A DNA stretch of 55,373 nt from Opitutaceae bacterium (GTDB taxonomy: Bacteria > Verrucomicrobiota > Verrucomicrobiia > Opitutales > Opitutaceae): NCBI GenBank assembly GCA_023269585.1, contig JAHFTC010000011.1, forward strand, positions 1 to 55,373. Direction: 5' to 3'. Position 1 is the stretch's first letter; the number at the start of each line of letters is the position of its first letter. The notes below the pieces were generated by a model. It saw nothing but the letters and a program-made list of their open reading frames with translations, did no database searches and had not been told where the DNA came from. Shown in pieces: positions 10,302-18,569 of the stretch. A program made the position numbers and the translations under genes.

Positions 10302-11126
10302 TCAGATCCGGCCGCTGCGGACCGCGCGTCGAAGCAGCCAGTGCCAGAGCCGGGGCGCATGGCGCTTGAGGCGCACGGCCCAGAGTTCGGGGCCACCAAC
10401 GTGGATTTCGTCGCGCCGGCGGGCGACGGCGTGAAGCACCGCCGTGGCGACGCGCTCGGGCGCGATCCCGCGCGCCTGGCCGCGATCGAGGCGGGCGTGC
10501 GCGGTCCCTTCGGCCGTGAGTGCGTGGTGGGAGAGCGCGGTGCGCACGTAGCCCGGGCAGACCAGGCAAACATGGACGCCTTGGGGGCCGATCTCGGAGC
10601 GGAGTGAATCGAACCAACCGTGGAGGGCGTGTTTGGACGCGGCGTAGGCGGCGCGCCGCGGAGTGCCGATGTAGCCCATGACGCTGCTGATCGCGACAAT
10701 ACTGCCTGAGCGCTGGGCGAGCAGGATCGGCAGCACGGCCTTGGTGAGGCCGATCGCGCCGAAATAGTTCACCTCCATGATGGCCCGTTCGACCGCGGGC
10801 AGGGTTTCCTGCGCGAGCGCACGCTGTCCGACGCCGGCATTGTTCACGAGGACATCGATGCTACCGAAGCGAGTCTGGACCGCCGCCGCCGCGGGAGCGA
10901 AGTCTTGGGGGCGGGTGAGGTCGAGGGGCAGCACGAAGGGCTCGAGTCTCCCTGCGCAGGACGCTGCGACGCGGGTGAGTTCCCCGGCGCGGCGGCCCGA
11001 GAGCACGACCTGTGCGCCGGCTTCGGTGGCGGCGCGGGCGAGAGCCTCTCCGATGCCCGATGAGGCGCCAGTGATCCAAACGACCTGGCCGGCAAACGGT
11101 GCGTGGCGCATCGGCGGGCGCCCCAT
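10302..11126 (-). CDS. Short-chain dehydrogenase/reductase, DltE/YqjQ-like
   Basis: This is a 274-residue classical SDR. It has the nucleotide-binding motif TGASSGIG (19-26), NNAG at 95-98, Ser147/148 and the catalytic YAASK with Tyr161 and Lys165. The extended C-terminus (HVGGPELWAVRLKRHAPRLW) resembles SDRs annotated as acting on lipids or as DltE-like. The substrate cannot be told. The ATG at 11126 shares one base with the stop of the preceding lipoprotein gene (TGATG), implying coupled translation; an alternative ATG lies at 11111. mrdA follows 42 bases later. Confidence 0.88.
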   Translation of the reverse strand: MGRPPMRHAPFAGQVVWITGASSGIGEALARAATEAGAQVVLSGRRAGELTRVAASCAGRLEPFVLPLDLTRPQDFAPAAAAVQTRFGSIDVLVNNAGVGQRALAQETLPAVERAIMEVNYFGAIGLTKAVLPILLAQRSGSIVAISSVMGYIGTPRRAAYAASKHALHGWFDSLRSEIGPQGVHVCLVCPGYVRTALSHHALTAEGTAHARLDRGQARGIAPERVATAVLHAVARRRDEIHVGGPELWAVRLKRHAPRLWHWLLRRAVRSGRI

Positions 11127-11545
11127 CACGGGGCCGGCTGGAGCACGATGTCCACCTCGTCGGGGTGCCCCTTGGTGATCGCGGGCATCGGCTCCGATTG
11201 GACCCATTGGGGACGCCCTTTGAACAGGATGCGCGCCTCGATTCCGTAGTCGTGGGCCGGATTGATGGCTCCGAGGTTGTAGAACAACCGGAAGCGCAGC
11301 GGCGGCTGCCCGGGGTTGGACTCGATGCGCTCGGCGAGCACCGCGGGGCGGGGGTCGGCCCGGGTGAGGTCGACGAGCCGCAACTCGAGCACCGTGCCGT
11401 AGGCCAAGGCGGTTTCACCGGCGCAGCTCAGGTTGCAGACCACCGATGGCAGCGGGGCGGGACCGGTGTCGGTCGACACGCAACCGGCGAACGCAAAAGC
11501 GAGCAGGGCGAGCAGCAAGAGAGGTGTGGTGCGAACGAGGCTCAC
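11126..11545 (-). CDS. YbaY-like lipoprotein
   Basis: The 139-residue product starts at a GTG (11545) and opens with a hydrophobic signal peptide ending in the lipobox AFAGC. The mature part matches the YbaY-type beta-sandwich pattern: GTVLELRLVDLTRADP, a PGQPPLRFRLFYN strand and HDYGIEARI. Members of this family are outer-membrane or periplasmic lipoproteins of poorly known role. The frame is open upstream of the GTG, but that sequence is low-complexity Arg/Pro and unlikely to be real protein. It lies between the AsmA-like gene and the SDR gene in one apparent operon. Confidence 0.75.
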   Translation of the reverse strand: MSLVRTTPLLLLALLAFAFAGCVSTDTGPAPLPSVVCNLSCAGETALAYGTVLELRLVDLTRADPRPAVLAERIESNPGQPPLRFRLFYNLGAINPAHDYGIEARILFKGRPQWVQSEPMPAITKGHPDEVDIVLQPAP

Positions 11546-11582
11546 GGCGACCAGTGGAAGCTGGAGGGAAAAACGGTGGAGT

Positions 11583-14402
11583 TCAATGCGGGGAAACGGG
11601 CGCCGCCGTGCCCTGTGTTTCGCGACTGGCGCCGGCGGGCGGCGGCGCGCCGGGCGGGGCCGGCGCTGTCGGGAGGGCGCTGCCCGCTCCGCCGGCGAGC
11701 GACCATTCGGGCTTCGCCAGGGTCCCGCCCAGGTGCACCTCAAAGGCGTGGGACAGGGGCGTGAGCACGGTTCCCAGGACAGTGAATACAGGGAAGCTGC
11801 TCTCGCGGAACGGAAACAGCTTCACGTTGAAGCTCAGGTCGCTGGACGGCATCGCGTAGCGACCCTTGCCTTTGATCTCCGCTGTCGGGCCCGTGATCTT
11901 GAGCGACGAGAAATCGAGGTGCTCGCCATTCAGGGCGAATTTCGCATCGGCATCGGTGAACTGGAGGGAGGTGAAGCCGAGGAGCGTGCCGCGCAGCACG
12001 CGGGACAGCGCGCCGAGCAACTCGATGTCGGCGAGTTCGGCGCCGCGCACCCCGGCTGTCCCCAGACCTTGGAGCGCGTAGAGGTTCTCCAGCGGACCGG
12101 CCCCTTCGAGCGTGAGGTCGAATCGGCCCTTGTCACCGAGGCGCGTGGCGGACTCGGGCATCGGGGGCGTGCCCGGCGGGGCGGTGCGCGCGCGATAATC
12201 GGCCCAGGTTCGGACCGTGCCGGCGAGGTCGGCGCCTTCGAGCTTGCCCGCGAAAGCAAGCCGGCGGTTCTCGATCGGACCGGTCACCTCGGCGCTGCCG
12301 GTCAGCGGGCCGCCGGCGATCTCGGCGGCGATGGAACGGACATGGATCGCATCGTCGAGAAGGTCGAAGGCGATTTTCGGATTGTGGACCGGAAACTCGT
12401 GGAAGCGGAATTCTCCCTGGGCGGCGGCCGTCGCGCGTACGTCCTGCCGAAAACCGGCGCTGGTCCACTCCATGCGGCCGGCGGCGGCGACCTCCGGCGG
12501 CTGGGCGAAGACGAACGGCTCCACCATGCGTTCGCCTTCCGGGCCGAAGAACTTGGCGCCTTCCGGCAGCGGCAGGGTGGAGCGGAGGTCGAACGTGATC
12601 CACTGCGGCTTCTTGGTTTCGGAATCATCGTGCCGCGTGAAGCCGCCGGTGGTCGCAAGCGGGCCGCGACGGGCGTCGAACGCGAGGAAATCGTAGTGCT
12701 CGGGCCGGATGAAGAAGGTGGCGCGCAGGCTGTCGAGCGGTACGCCGCGCACGGCGACCGGGCCGACATCGGCCCGACCGTAGACGATCGAGCGGTGGGG
12801 CGCGCGCCAATTGTTTTGGATGTCGAGGTCGGCCTCGGGCGGGCGCCGGCCGAACTTGAAGTCGTCCCAGAGGTCAGTCCACCAACGGCTGAACCAAGCG
12901 TCGATGAGTGACGGGAAAAAGTGTCCTTTCAGGAGGAATCGATAGTCCTGCGTCTTCAGGTCCATCTCGTAGCTGCCGCGCACCTCGGTATCGGGGCTGT
13001 GGAACACCAGTGGTTCCACGCGGAGGCGCCGGGGATCGATCACGAGCTCGGCCTCGGTGGCCGAAAGGGTCGTGCCCGCGGCGACGCCGGCGCCGATTTG
13101 CAGGGCCGCGCGGGCTTCGCGGAGTTGCCAGCCGGGGGAGAGGTCGACATGGCCGCGAAGGGTGGCGGGTTCGGAGAATTGGATGCGGGCGAGCAGCCGG
13201 CTCTTGCGCCAGACCGCGGCGCGGGCGGTGAGGTCGTTGAGCAGGCCCGGAGCCAGGGTGGCGGCGAGTTCGACTTCCGCCGAGCGCGCGGCGGTGTCGA
13301 CCGCGAGCTTGAGGTCCACGGGGCTGTCGCCGCCGACGAGGGCGGCGAACTCGGCGTTGAGCTGCGGCAGCGCGTCGAGCCGGATGGTGCCGCGCGGCTG
13401 GACGATGGCGTCCTGCTCGCGTTTGACGGAGCCCGCGGTGACCTCGATCGGTCCGCCGACCCAGCGGAACGGTTGCAACGTGATGCGGCCGCTGGTTCGT
13501 GCCCAAGTATTAGATACCACGAGGCCGTGGGGGCCGGTGAGACGATGGGCGGAAAAGGAGAGGGTGGCGGGATCGAGGCCCGAAGGGCGCCATACGGTCT
13601 CGACGGCGAGGCGAAGCGTGTCGGCCGTCAACGGAGCGAGGCTCGGGGCAACGGCGAAGCTGGCGTGACCAGCGGAGAGTGCGGCATGGATCCGCGGCGG
13701 CGAGTTGGGTTGGCCGGCCACGGCGAGGTGCAGGGTGGCTTGTTCGAGGGTGGCGGTGTGGCGAAGGGCCTCCGCCGCCTTGCGCGCGAGCGCGATGTAG
13801 TCCTTGAGGAGATCGGGCGGGAGCTGTCGCCGGGGGCCGCCTGAGGGCGGCAGGCGCCACTCGACGGTGGCCGTGGCGAAGATTTTCCCGGCGTGGAACG
13901 AGGCGTCGGGGATGGACCAGTTGCTGCCATCGCGGAGGATTGTGGCGCCGAGGTCGGCCACGACCGGTTCGCTCACGCCGGAGGGGGAGACGATCGCCGG
14001 GCAGTCGAGACGGGCATCGGTGACCTCGACGCGGCGGACGTCGAAATCACCGGTGGTGACCGCCCAGAGGTTGAGGTGCAGCCGGATGGCCCCGGCGCGG
14101 ACCAGCGGTTCCTCGATTCCCGCGCCGAAAAGCCGCACGTCCTCGAGCAGGATGTTGCCGTGCGGATCGAAGGCGGTGCGTCCGAAGCGGGCGGTGAGAT
14201 GGGCGAATTCGAGTTTCTGCTCGAGGCGGCGGAGGAGAAAATCGGGGACGGACAGCTCGCGGCGGAACCACACTGTGGCCAGCAGAACCAGCGAAATGCT
14301 CAGCGCGGTCCAGAGCAACCAGCACGCGGAGGTAAGGCACGCGCCGCCCAGATTGCGGGCACAGCGGCGGCACACCCGCAGCCAAGGTCGCGATTGGTTC
14401 AT
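11583..14402 (-). CDS. Large AsmA-like envelope protein
   Basis: This is a 939-residue protein with one N-terminal transmembrane helix (about residues 20-45). A long beta-rich region follows with repeated phrases of the type VEVTDARLD, GGPLTGSAEVTG and FDLTLEGAGPLENL. The C-terminal part has the AsmA_2-like pattern in which a layer of short strands describes functional sub-repeats (LSFNVKLFPF), ending in a Pro/Ala tail. AsmA/TamB-family proteins form long lipid-transfer bridges between the two membranes of Gram-negative cells. The assignment rests on architecture, not close similarity. It lies in an operon with a YbaY-like lipoprotein and PBP2, which supports an envelope role. Confidence 0.7.
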   Translation of the reverse strand: MNQSRPWLRVCRRCARNLGGACLTSACWLLWTALSISLVLLATVWFRRELSVPDFLLRRLEQKLEFAHLTARFGRTAFDPHGNILLEDVRLFGAGIEEPLVRAGAIRLHLNLWAVTTGDFDVRRVEVTDARLDCPAIVSPSGVSEPVVADLGATILRDGSNWSIPDASFHAGKIFATATVEWRLPPSGGPRRQLPPDLLKDYIALARKAAEALRHTATLEQATLHLAVAGQPNSPPRIHAALSAGHASFAVAPSLAPLTADTLRLAVETVWRPSGLDPATLSFSAHRLTGPHGLVVSNTWARTSGRITLQPFRWVGGPIEVTAGSVKREQDAIVQPRGTIRLDALPQLNAEFAALVGGDSPVDLKLAVDTAARSAEVELAATLAPGLLNDLTARAAVWRKSRLLARIQFSEPATLRGHVDLSPGWQLREARAALQIGAGVAAGTTLSATEAELVIDPRRLRVEPLVFHSPDTEVRGSYEMDLKTQDYRFLLKGHFFPSLIDAWFSRWWTDLWDDFKFGRRPPEADLDIQNNWRAPHRSIVYGRADVGPVAVRGVPLDSLRATFFIRPEHYDFLAFDARRGPLATTGGFTRHDDSETKKPQWITFDLRSTLPLPEGAKFFGPEGERMVEPFVFAQPPEVAAAGRMEWTSAGFRQDVRATAAAQGEFRFHEFPVHNPKIAFDLLDDAIHVRSIAAEIAGGPLTGSAEVTGPIENRRLAFAGKLEGADLAGTVRTWADYRARTAPPGTPPMPESATRLGDKGRFDLTLEGAGPLENLYALQGLGTAGVRGAELADIELLGALSRVLRGTLLGFTSLQFTDADAKFALNGEHLDFSSLKITGPTAEIKGKGRYAMPSSDLSFNVKLFPFRESSFPVFTVLGTVLTPLSHAFEVHLGGTLAKPEWSLAGGAGSALPTAPAPPGAPPPAGASRETQGTAAPVSPH

Positions 14403-14489
14403 CGGCGAAGGACAGACAGCAGCGGCGGGGGCAGGTGCCGGTGCCGGGAGCGGAGGCGATGGACGGGCGCGGCCATCGCCGGTTGCGGG

Positions 14490-15245
14490 TTATTTCAGGT
14501 GAAGGCTCTCGACCTCGATCACGCGCTTGGTGCCCTCTTGGTTGAGGGTGCGCGCGGTGCCGTAGATGACGACAACGCGGTCGAGGAAAAGGTCGACCTT
14601 GTCGGTGAGCAGGAGCCGGCTGATGTCGAGATAGGCGAACCGGTTGCCCGTCGAATCGATGAGCTGGAAGTTGTACGGGTGCTTGTAGGCGATGAAGTTT
14701 TGCGTGGCGGCAAAACGGCCCTCGTAGAAGCGAGGCATCAAGGCGCGGCCGATCTCACCGCTGGCGGCCGGCCCCGCCACGATGACGGCGGGCCGCGTGG
14801 GCGCCACCGGCATCGAGCCGACGGCGGCGCCGCCGAGTTTGATGTAACCGACGATCGGTTTCTCAACCTTGAAGGAGGTGAAGTCGCCCGCGAGATTGAG
14901 GAGCTCGGCCTGATCGCCGGGCTGCATCGTGGCAACAACGGGGGCGCGGGGGTCGGCGCGCAGGAAGAAGAAGGAGCCCGGCTTAACATCGAAGTTTTTG
15001 CCGACATCCTTGTTGTCGACGTAGAGCTCGTGGGGCCCGGAGAGTTCGACCGCCAACCAACCGGCAGGGGCGGGTTCGGACGGCGCGGTGGCCGGGACCG
15101 GGACCGTGCCGGCGGGCAGGACCTTGATCAGCGAGGCGGACGGCTCGGGGCGGGCATAGACGGAGGCGTCGCGGCCGAGGGGCGCGGCGCACACGACTGT
15201 TGTGGCGGCGAGGAACAGACCAAGGAGAAGGTGGCGCAGGTTCAT
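14490..15245 (-). CDS. Exported protein with SH3-like N-terminal part, unknown function
   Basis: This 251-residue protein has a clear signal peptide (MNLRHLLLGLFLAATTVVCAAP). The mature start, ASVYARPEPSASLIKVLPAG, resembles bacterial SH3 domains, where such strands sense or bind peptidoglycan. A middle segment has GWLAVELSGPHELYVDNKDV. The C-terminal half (about 165-250) has an OB-like pattern (NRFAYLDISRLLLTDKVDLF, VVIYGTARTL). No catalytic motif was recognised. It starts 19 bases after rluB, and the AsmA-like gene follows, so it is probably co-transcribed with the envelope genes. Confidence 0.75.
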   Translation of the reverse strand: MNLRHLLLGLFLAATTVVCAAPLGRDASVYARPEPSASLIKVLPAGTVPVPATAPSEPAPAGWLAVELSGPHELYVDNKDVGKNFDVKPGSFFFLRADPRAPVVATMQPGDQAELLNLAGDFTSFKVEKPIVGYIKLGGAAVGSMPVAPTRPAVIVAGPAASGEIGRALMPRFYEGRFAATQNFIAYKHPYNFQLIDSTGNRFAYLDISRLLLTDKVDLFLDRVVVIYGTARTLNQEGTKRVIEVESLHLK

Positions 15246-15264
15246 GGCGTTGATAAGGGGAAGC

Positions 15265-16005
15265 TCACTCGGAGCGGAAGAGTTGCTCGGTCTCGTCGGT
15301 ATCGAGGACCCGCGAGCCTCGCAACGGCATTCCGCCGATCTTGTAGGGGCCGATCTGGGCGCATTGGATCCGTTTCACGTCGCAACCGATCGTGGTGAAA
15401 AGCTCACGCAACCCGCGGCCCCGGCCGTGGCTGACGTGGACTTCCAGCTCGGCTGAAGAGCCGGAGGCGTCCGGGTGCAGGACGAAAACCTGCTCGGCGG
15501 CGACCAACTCATCCTCGATGCGCACTCCCTTGAGCAATTGGGCCACCCGGCTGCGGGCGAAGGGCTGCTTGAGCGAGACACGCATGCGCCGCAGAACCGG
15601 CTCCGTGCCGCGGGCGATGCGGTCGGCCAGCGCGCCGTCGGAGGTGAGCAGGACCAGCCCTTCCGACTCGAGGTCGAGGCGGCCGGCGATGAGAAAGCGC
15701 AGGCGGGCGTGTTGTTTCGGAATCAGGTCGTAGACGGTTTCGGGATGCCGCCCATCGGGTGTGCCGCAGACGACGCCCTTGGGTTTGTTCACCAGCAAGG
15801 TGATCTTGGTGGTGGCCGTGGCAGCACCCCCGCCGATGAACTTCCCGCGCACGTTCACCCGGTCGACGCCGGGGGTGACCCGTTGGCCGAGTTCGGTCGG
15901 CTTGCCATTGACGGAGACTTCGCCGGCTTCGATGAGCGCCTCGGCAGCGCGGCGGGAGCAGACGCCGGCATCGGCGAGAAACTTTTGCAGGCGGACTGGT
16001 TCCAT
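15265..16005 (-). CDS. rluB: RluB/RsuA-type rRNA pseudouridine synthase
   Basis: This 246-residue protein has an N-terminal S4 RNA-binding domain (VRLQKFLADAGVCSRRAAE) and a pseudouridine synthase domain. It contains LVNKPKGVVC and the catalytic motif GRLDLESEGLVLLTSDG with Asp111. RluB modifies 23S rRNA (U2605 in E. coli) and RsuA modifies 16S rRNA (U516); the exact site cannot be decided here. The ATG at 16005 matches the usual start before the S4 domain. It heads the minus-strand operon and is divergent from the flavin reductase gene. Confidence 0.88.
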   Translation of the reverse strand: MEPVRLQKFLADAGVCSRRAAEALIEAGEVSVNGKPTELGQRVTPGVDRVNVRGKFIGGGAATATTKITLLVNKPKGVVCGTPDGRHPETVYDLIPKQHARLRFLIAGRLDLESEGLVLLTSDGALADRIARGTEPVLRRMRVSLKQPFARSRVAQLLKGVRIEDELVAAEQVFVLHPDASGSSAELEVHVSHGRGRGLRELFTTIGCDVKRIQCAQIGPYKIGGMPLRGSRVLDTDETEQLFRSE

Positions 16006-16158
16006 GGGGGTATTGGCGGGAAGATGAGGGGAGAAACCAAGCCCGAAACCGCTGGTTTCCGACGGCGAGTGGAAGCGACGACCAGTCCCCGGAGGCATTC
16101 GCGCCCGCGTGGGAGGGCGGAGGCAGAAGGAAAATTTGCATGCCCAAAAGAAGTGCTT
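16006..16158. promoter_or_regulatory. Divergent promoter region between rluB and the flavin reductase gene
   Basis: These 153 bases separate two divergent starts, so promoters for both directions must lie here or in the adjacent coding DNA. The right end is locally A-rich (GGAAAATTTGC, about 16130-16140), unlike the surroundings, and GAAGTG precedes the plus-strand ATG by a few bases. No convincing -35/-10 pair or operator was recognised. Confidence 0.4.
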
Positions 16159-17334
16159 ATGGCGAAAGGCATGTCTGCTTCCGTCCAGGGTTTCACGTAC
16201 ACCAAAGACCAGCCGCTGCTCACCCGCATCGTGGAGAACCGCGCGCTCTCCGGCCCCGAGTCGGAGAAAGACACCCGGCACTTCTCGATCGATCTCGCGG
16301 GAAGCGGTCTGACGTACGCGGCAGGCGACGCGCTCGGCATCTACCCGACGAACCGCCCGCTGGAGGTTGAGGAGATCATCGAATACCTCGGCGTGACCGG
16401 GTGCGAACTGGTGGACATCCCGCGCGGGACCGGGGCTTTGCCGCTGCGCGAGGCGCTGTTGCAGAAGCTCTCGCTGTCCGGCCCGTCCCGAAAGGCTGTG
16501 GAGTTCTTCGCGCAGCGCGCGACCGATGCGGGCGAGCGGGCGCGGCTGGAAGCGCTGTTGGCGCCGGAGGCGGCGGCGCGATTGACGGAGTTCACCGCCG
16601 AGCGCCACTTCGTGGACCTGTTGCACGAGACGCCGAGCGCGCGGATGACACCGCAGGAGTTCGTGGCTTTGCTGCGCCGGCTCGCACCGCGGCTGTATTC
16701 GATTGCTTCTTCGCCGAAGCGGCACCCGGACGAGGTGCACCTGACGGTGTCGGTGGTGCGCTATCAGACCAACCGCCGCGATCGCCACGGGGTGTGCTCG
16801 ACGTTCTTGGCCGACCGCGTGGAGCTCGGAGAGACGCCAGTGATGGTGTTCGTGACGGAGTCGCACTTCCGGCCGCCGGAGGATCCGCGGCGCGATGTGA
16901 TTATGGTCGGCCCGGGGGCGGGGATAGCGCCGTTCCGGGCGTTTTTGCAGGAGCGCGCGGTGACGGCTGCGCCGGGGCGCAACTGGCTTTTCTTCGGCGA
17001 CCAGCGCCGGGCGAGCGACTATCTTTACCGTGAGGAGCTGGAGGCGTGGCGTTCGGGCGGCCACCTGGCGCGGCTCGATTTGGCCTTCAGTCGTGATCAA
17101 GAGGAACGAATCTACGTGCAGCACCGGATGCTCGAAGCGGCGCCGGAGCTGTGGCGTTGGTTGGAGGGCGGGGCCGCGTTTTACGTCTGCGGCGATGCCA
17201 AGCGCATGGCCAAAGATGTCGATGCTGCATTGCATCGGATCGTGGCCGAGCAGGGTGGCCTGCCGCTCGAGGCCGCGACCGAATATGTGAAGCGCTTGAA
17301 GCGCGAAGGCCGCTATCAGCGCGACGTGTATTGA
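16159..17334 (+). CDS. CysJ-like NADPH:flavin oxidoreductase without flavodoxin domain
   Basis: This 391-residue protein matches the FAD- and NADPH-binding part of sulfite reductase flavoprotein. The FAD-binding domain has DTRHFSIDLAGSGLTYAAGD, a helical insert and the RLYSIASSP flavin motif. The NADPH domain has MVGPGAGIAPFRAFLQER, FFGDQR and YVCGDAKRMAKDV, and the C-terminus is RDVY. The N-terminal FMN-binding flavodoxin domain of CysJ is absent. It may pass electrons to a separate flavodoxin, ferredoxin or reductase. No cysI lies nearby, so the sulfite assignment is unproven. Confidence 0.8.
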   Translation: MAKGMSASVQGFTYTKDQPLLTRIVENRALSGPESEKDTRHFSIDLAGSGLTYAAGDALGIYPTNRPLEVEEIIEYLGVTGCELVDIPRGTGALPLREALLQKLSLSGPSRKAVEFFAQRATDAGERARLEALLAPEAAARLTEFTAERHFVDLLHETPSARMTPQEFVALLRRLAPRLYSIASSPKRHPDEVHLTVSVVRYQTNRRDRHGVCSTFLADRVELGETPVMVFVTESHFRPPEDPRRDVIMVGPGAGIAPFRAFLQERAVTAAPGRNWLFFGDQRRASDYLYREELEAWRSGGHLARLDLAFSRDQEERIYVQHRMLEAAPELWRWLEGGAAFYVCGDAKRMAKDVDAALHRIVAEQGGLPLEAATEYVKRLKREGRYQRDVY

Positions 17335-17440
17335 ACGAGTTCGAGGGGTTTTGCGTCTCAGCATTGGTCCTTGCCAACCGGTGCGAAGCCGCCGGAATCG
17401 TGCGCCTTCGTCTCCAGATTCGCCCCCAAGTTCTTCAATC

Positions 17441-18193
17441 ATGAGTTTCACCTTCAACAAGCGTACCGCTGTCGTCACTGGCGCCGGTCGTGGCATTGGC
17501 AAAGCCATCGCCGAGGCGCTCGCGCGCCGCGGTGTCACGGTCGTTTGCGTCAGTAAGAACGAAGCGAGCTGCGGTGCGGTTGCCGAGGGCATCCGGGCCG
17601 CCGGCGGTTCGGCCAAGGCGGTCGCGGTGGATGTGGCGGACGGTGCCGCGGTGGCCAAGGCCTGCGAGCAGCTCCTGGCCGAGTTCCCGACGATCGACAT
17701 TCTCGTCAACAACGCCGGCATCACCAAAGATGGCCTCATCCTGCGGATGAGCGACGCCGATTGGCACAGCGTGCTCGAGACAAACCTCTCCAGCTGCTTC
17801 TTCTGGACCAAGCACCTCGCCCGCCCGATGACCCGCCAGCGCTGGGGCCGCATCGTGAACATCACTTCCGTCAGCGGGGTGATGGGCAATGCCGGTCAAG
17901 CCAACTACTCCGCCGCGAAAGCCGGCATGATCGGCTTCACCAAGGCGATGGCGAAGGAGTTCGCCAGCCGCACCATCACTGTCAACGCCGTGGCCCCCGG
18001 TTTTATCAAGACCGACATGACCACGGAGTTCACCGGAAATGCCGAAATTTCCGCGAAGATTCTCGATGCCGTGCCGCTCAAGCGGTTCGGCGAAGCAACC
18101 GAAATTGCCGCCATGGTCGAGTTCCTCTGTTCCGAGGAAGCCGGCTACATCACGGGTCAAGTTTTTCCCGTTGACGGCGGCATGGCTATCTGA
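17441..18193 (+). CDS. fabG: 3-oxoacyl-[acyl-carrier-protein] reductase FabG
   Basis: FabG performs the NADPH-dependent reduction of 3-ketoacyl-ACP in fatty acid synthesis. The 250-residue SDR has TGAGRGIG (13-20), NNAG (90-93), catalytic Ser143, and YSAAK with Tyr156 and Lys160. It also has VNAVAPGFIKTDMT and a C-terminal GQVFPVDGGMAI typical of FabG. acpP lies 36 bases downstream and fabF beyond it, confirming a fatty-acid operon. fabD and fabH are not in this cluster. Confidence 0.96.
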   Translation: MSFTFNKRTAVVTGAGRGIGKAIAEALARRGVTVVCVSKNEASCGAVAEGIRAAGGSAKAVAVDVADGAAVAKACEQLLAEFPTIDILVNNAGITKDGLILRMSDADWHSVLETNLSSCFFWTKHLARPMTRQRWGRIVNITSVSGVMGNAGQANYSAAKAGMIGFTKAMAKEFASRTITVNAVAPGFIKTDMTTEFTGNAEISAKILDAVPLKRFGEATEIAAMVEFLCSEEAGYITGQVFPVDGGMAI

Positions 18194-18229
18194 AACCCAT
18201 CCAAAGAAATCCCACCAACCCAAACGACA

Positions 18230-18493
18230 ATGGCCGATAAAACCATCGAACAGCGCGTCAAAGAAATCATCGTTAACCAGTTGAATGTTAACGAAGAACA
18301 GATCACGCCCAAAGCCTCCTTCTTGGATGATCTTGGCGCCGATTCCCTCGACACCGTCGAGCTCATCATGGCCTTCGAAGAAGAGTTCAAGGAAGAGCTC
18401 GGTGGCGAGATCCCGGAGGCCGAAGCCGAGAAGCTCCTGTCCGTGGGCGAGGTCATCTCCTACATCGAAGCCAAGGCCGCGAAGAAGCAGTAA
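18230..18493 (+). CDS. acpP: Acyl carrier protein
   Basis: This is an 87-residue, highly acidic four-helix carrier protein. The phosphopantetheine attachment site is Ser39 in GADSLDTVE. The start [14 protein letters not shown] and the rest match AcpP, with an Ala/Lys tail of a few extra residues. It shuttles acyl intermediates between the fatty-acid enzymes. It lies between fabG and fabF in the usual order and is followed by a strong terminator-like hairpin. Confidence 0.98.
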   Translation: MADKTIEQRVKEIIVNQLNVNEEQITPKASFLDDLGADSLDTVELIMAFEEEFKEELGGEIPEAEAEKLLSVGEVISYIEAKAAKKQ

Positions 18494-18522
18494 CGCTTCC
18501 CCACGGTAATTTTCCCATCTGA

Positions 18523-18556
18523 AGTCCCGACGTGACCCGTTCGGGACTTTTGCTTT
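18523..18556 (+). terminator. Intrinsic terminator between acpP and fabF
   Basis: A perfect 8-bp stem AGTCCCGA/TCGGGACT (18523-18530 with 18541-18548) with a 10-base loop is followed by TTTGCTTT. It lies only 14 bases before the fabF ATG. It could end the abundant acpP message while letting part of transcription read through to fabF. Confidence 0.75.
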
Positions 18557-18569
18557 CCTGCCCGCATCT

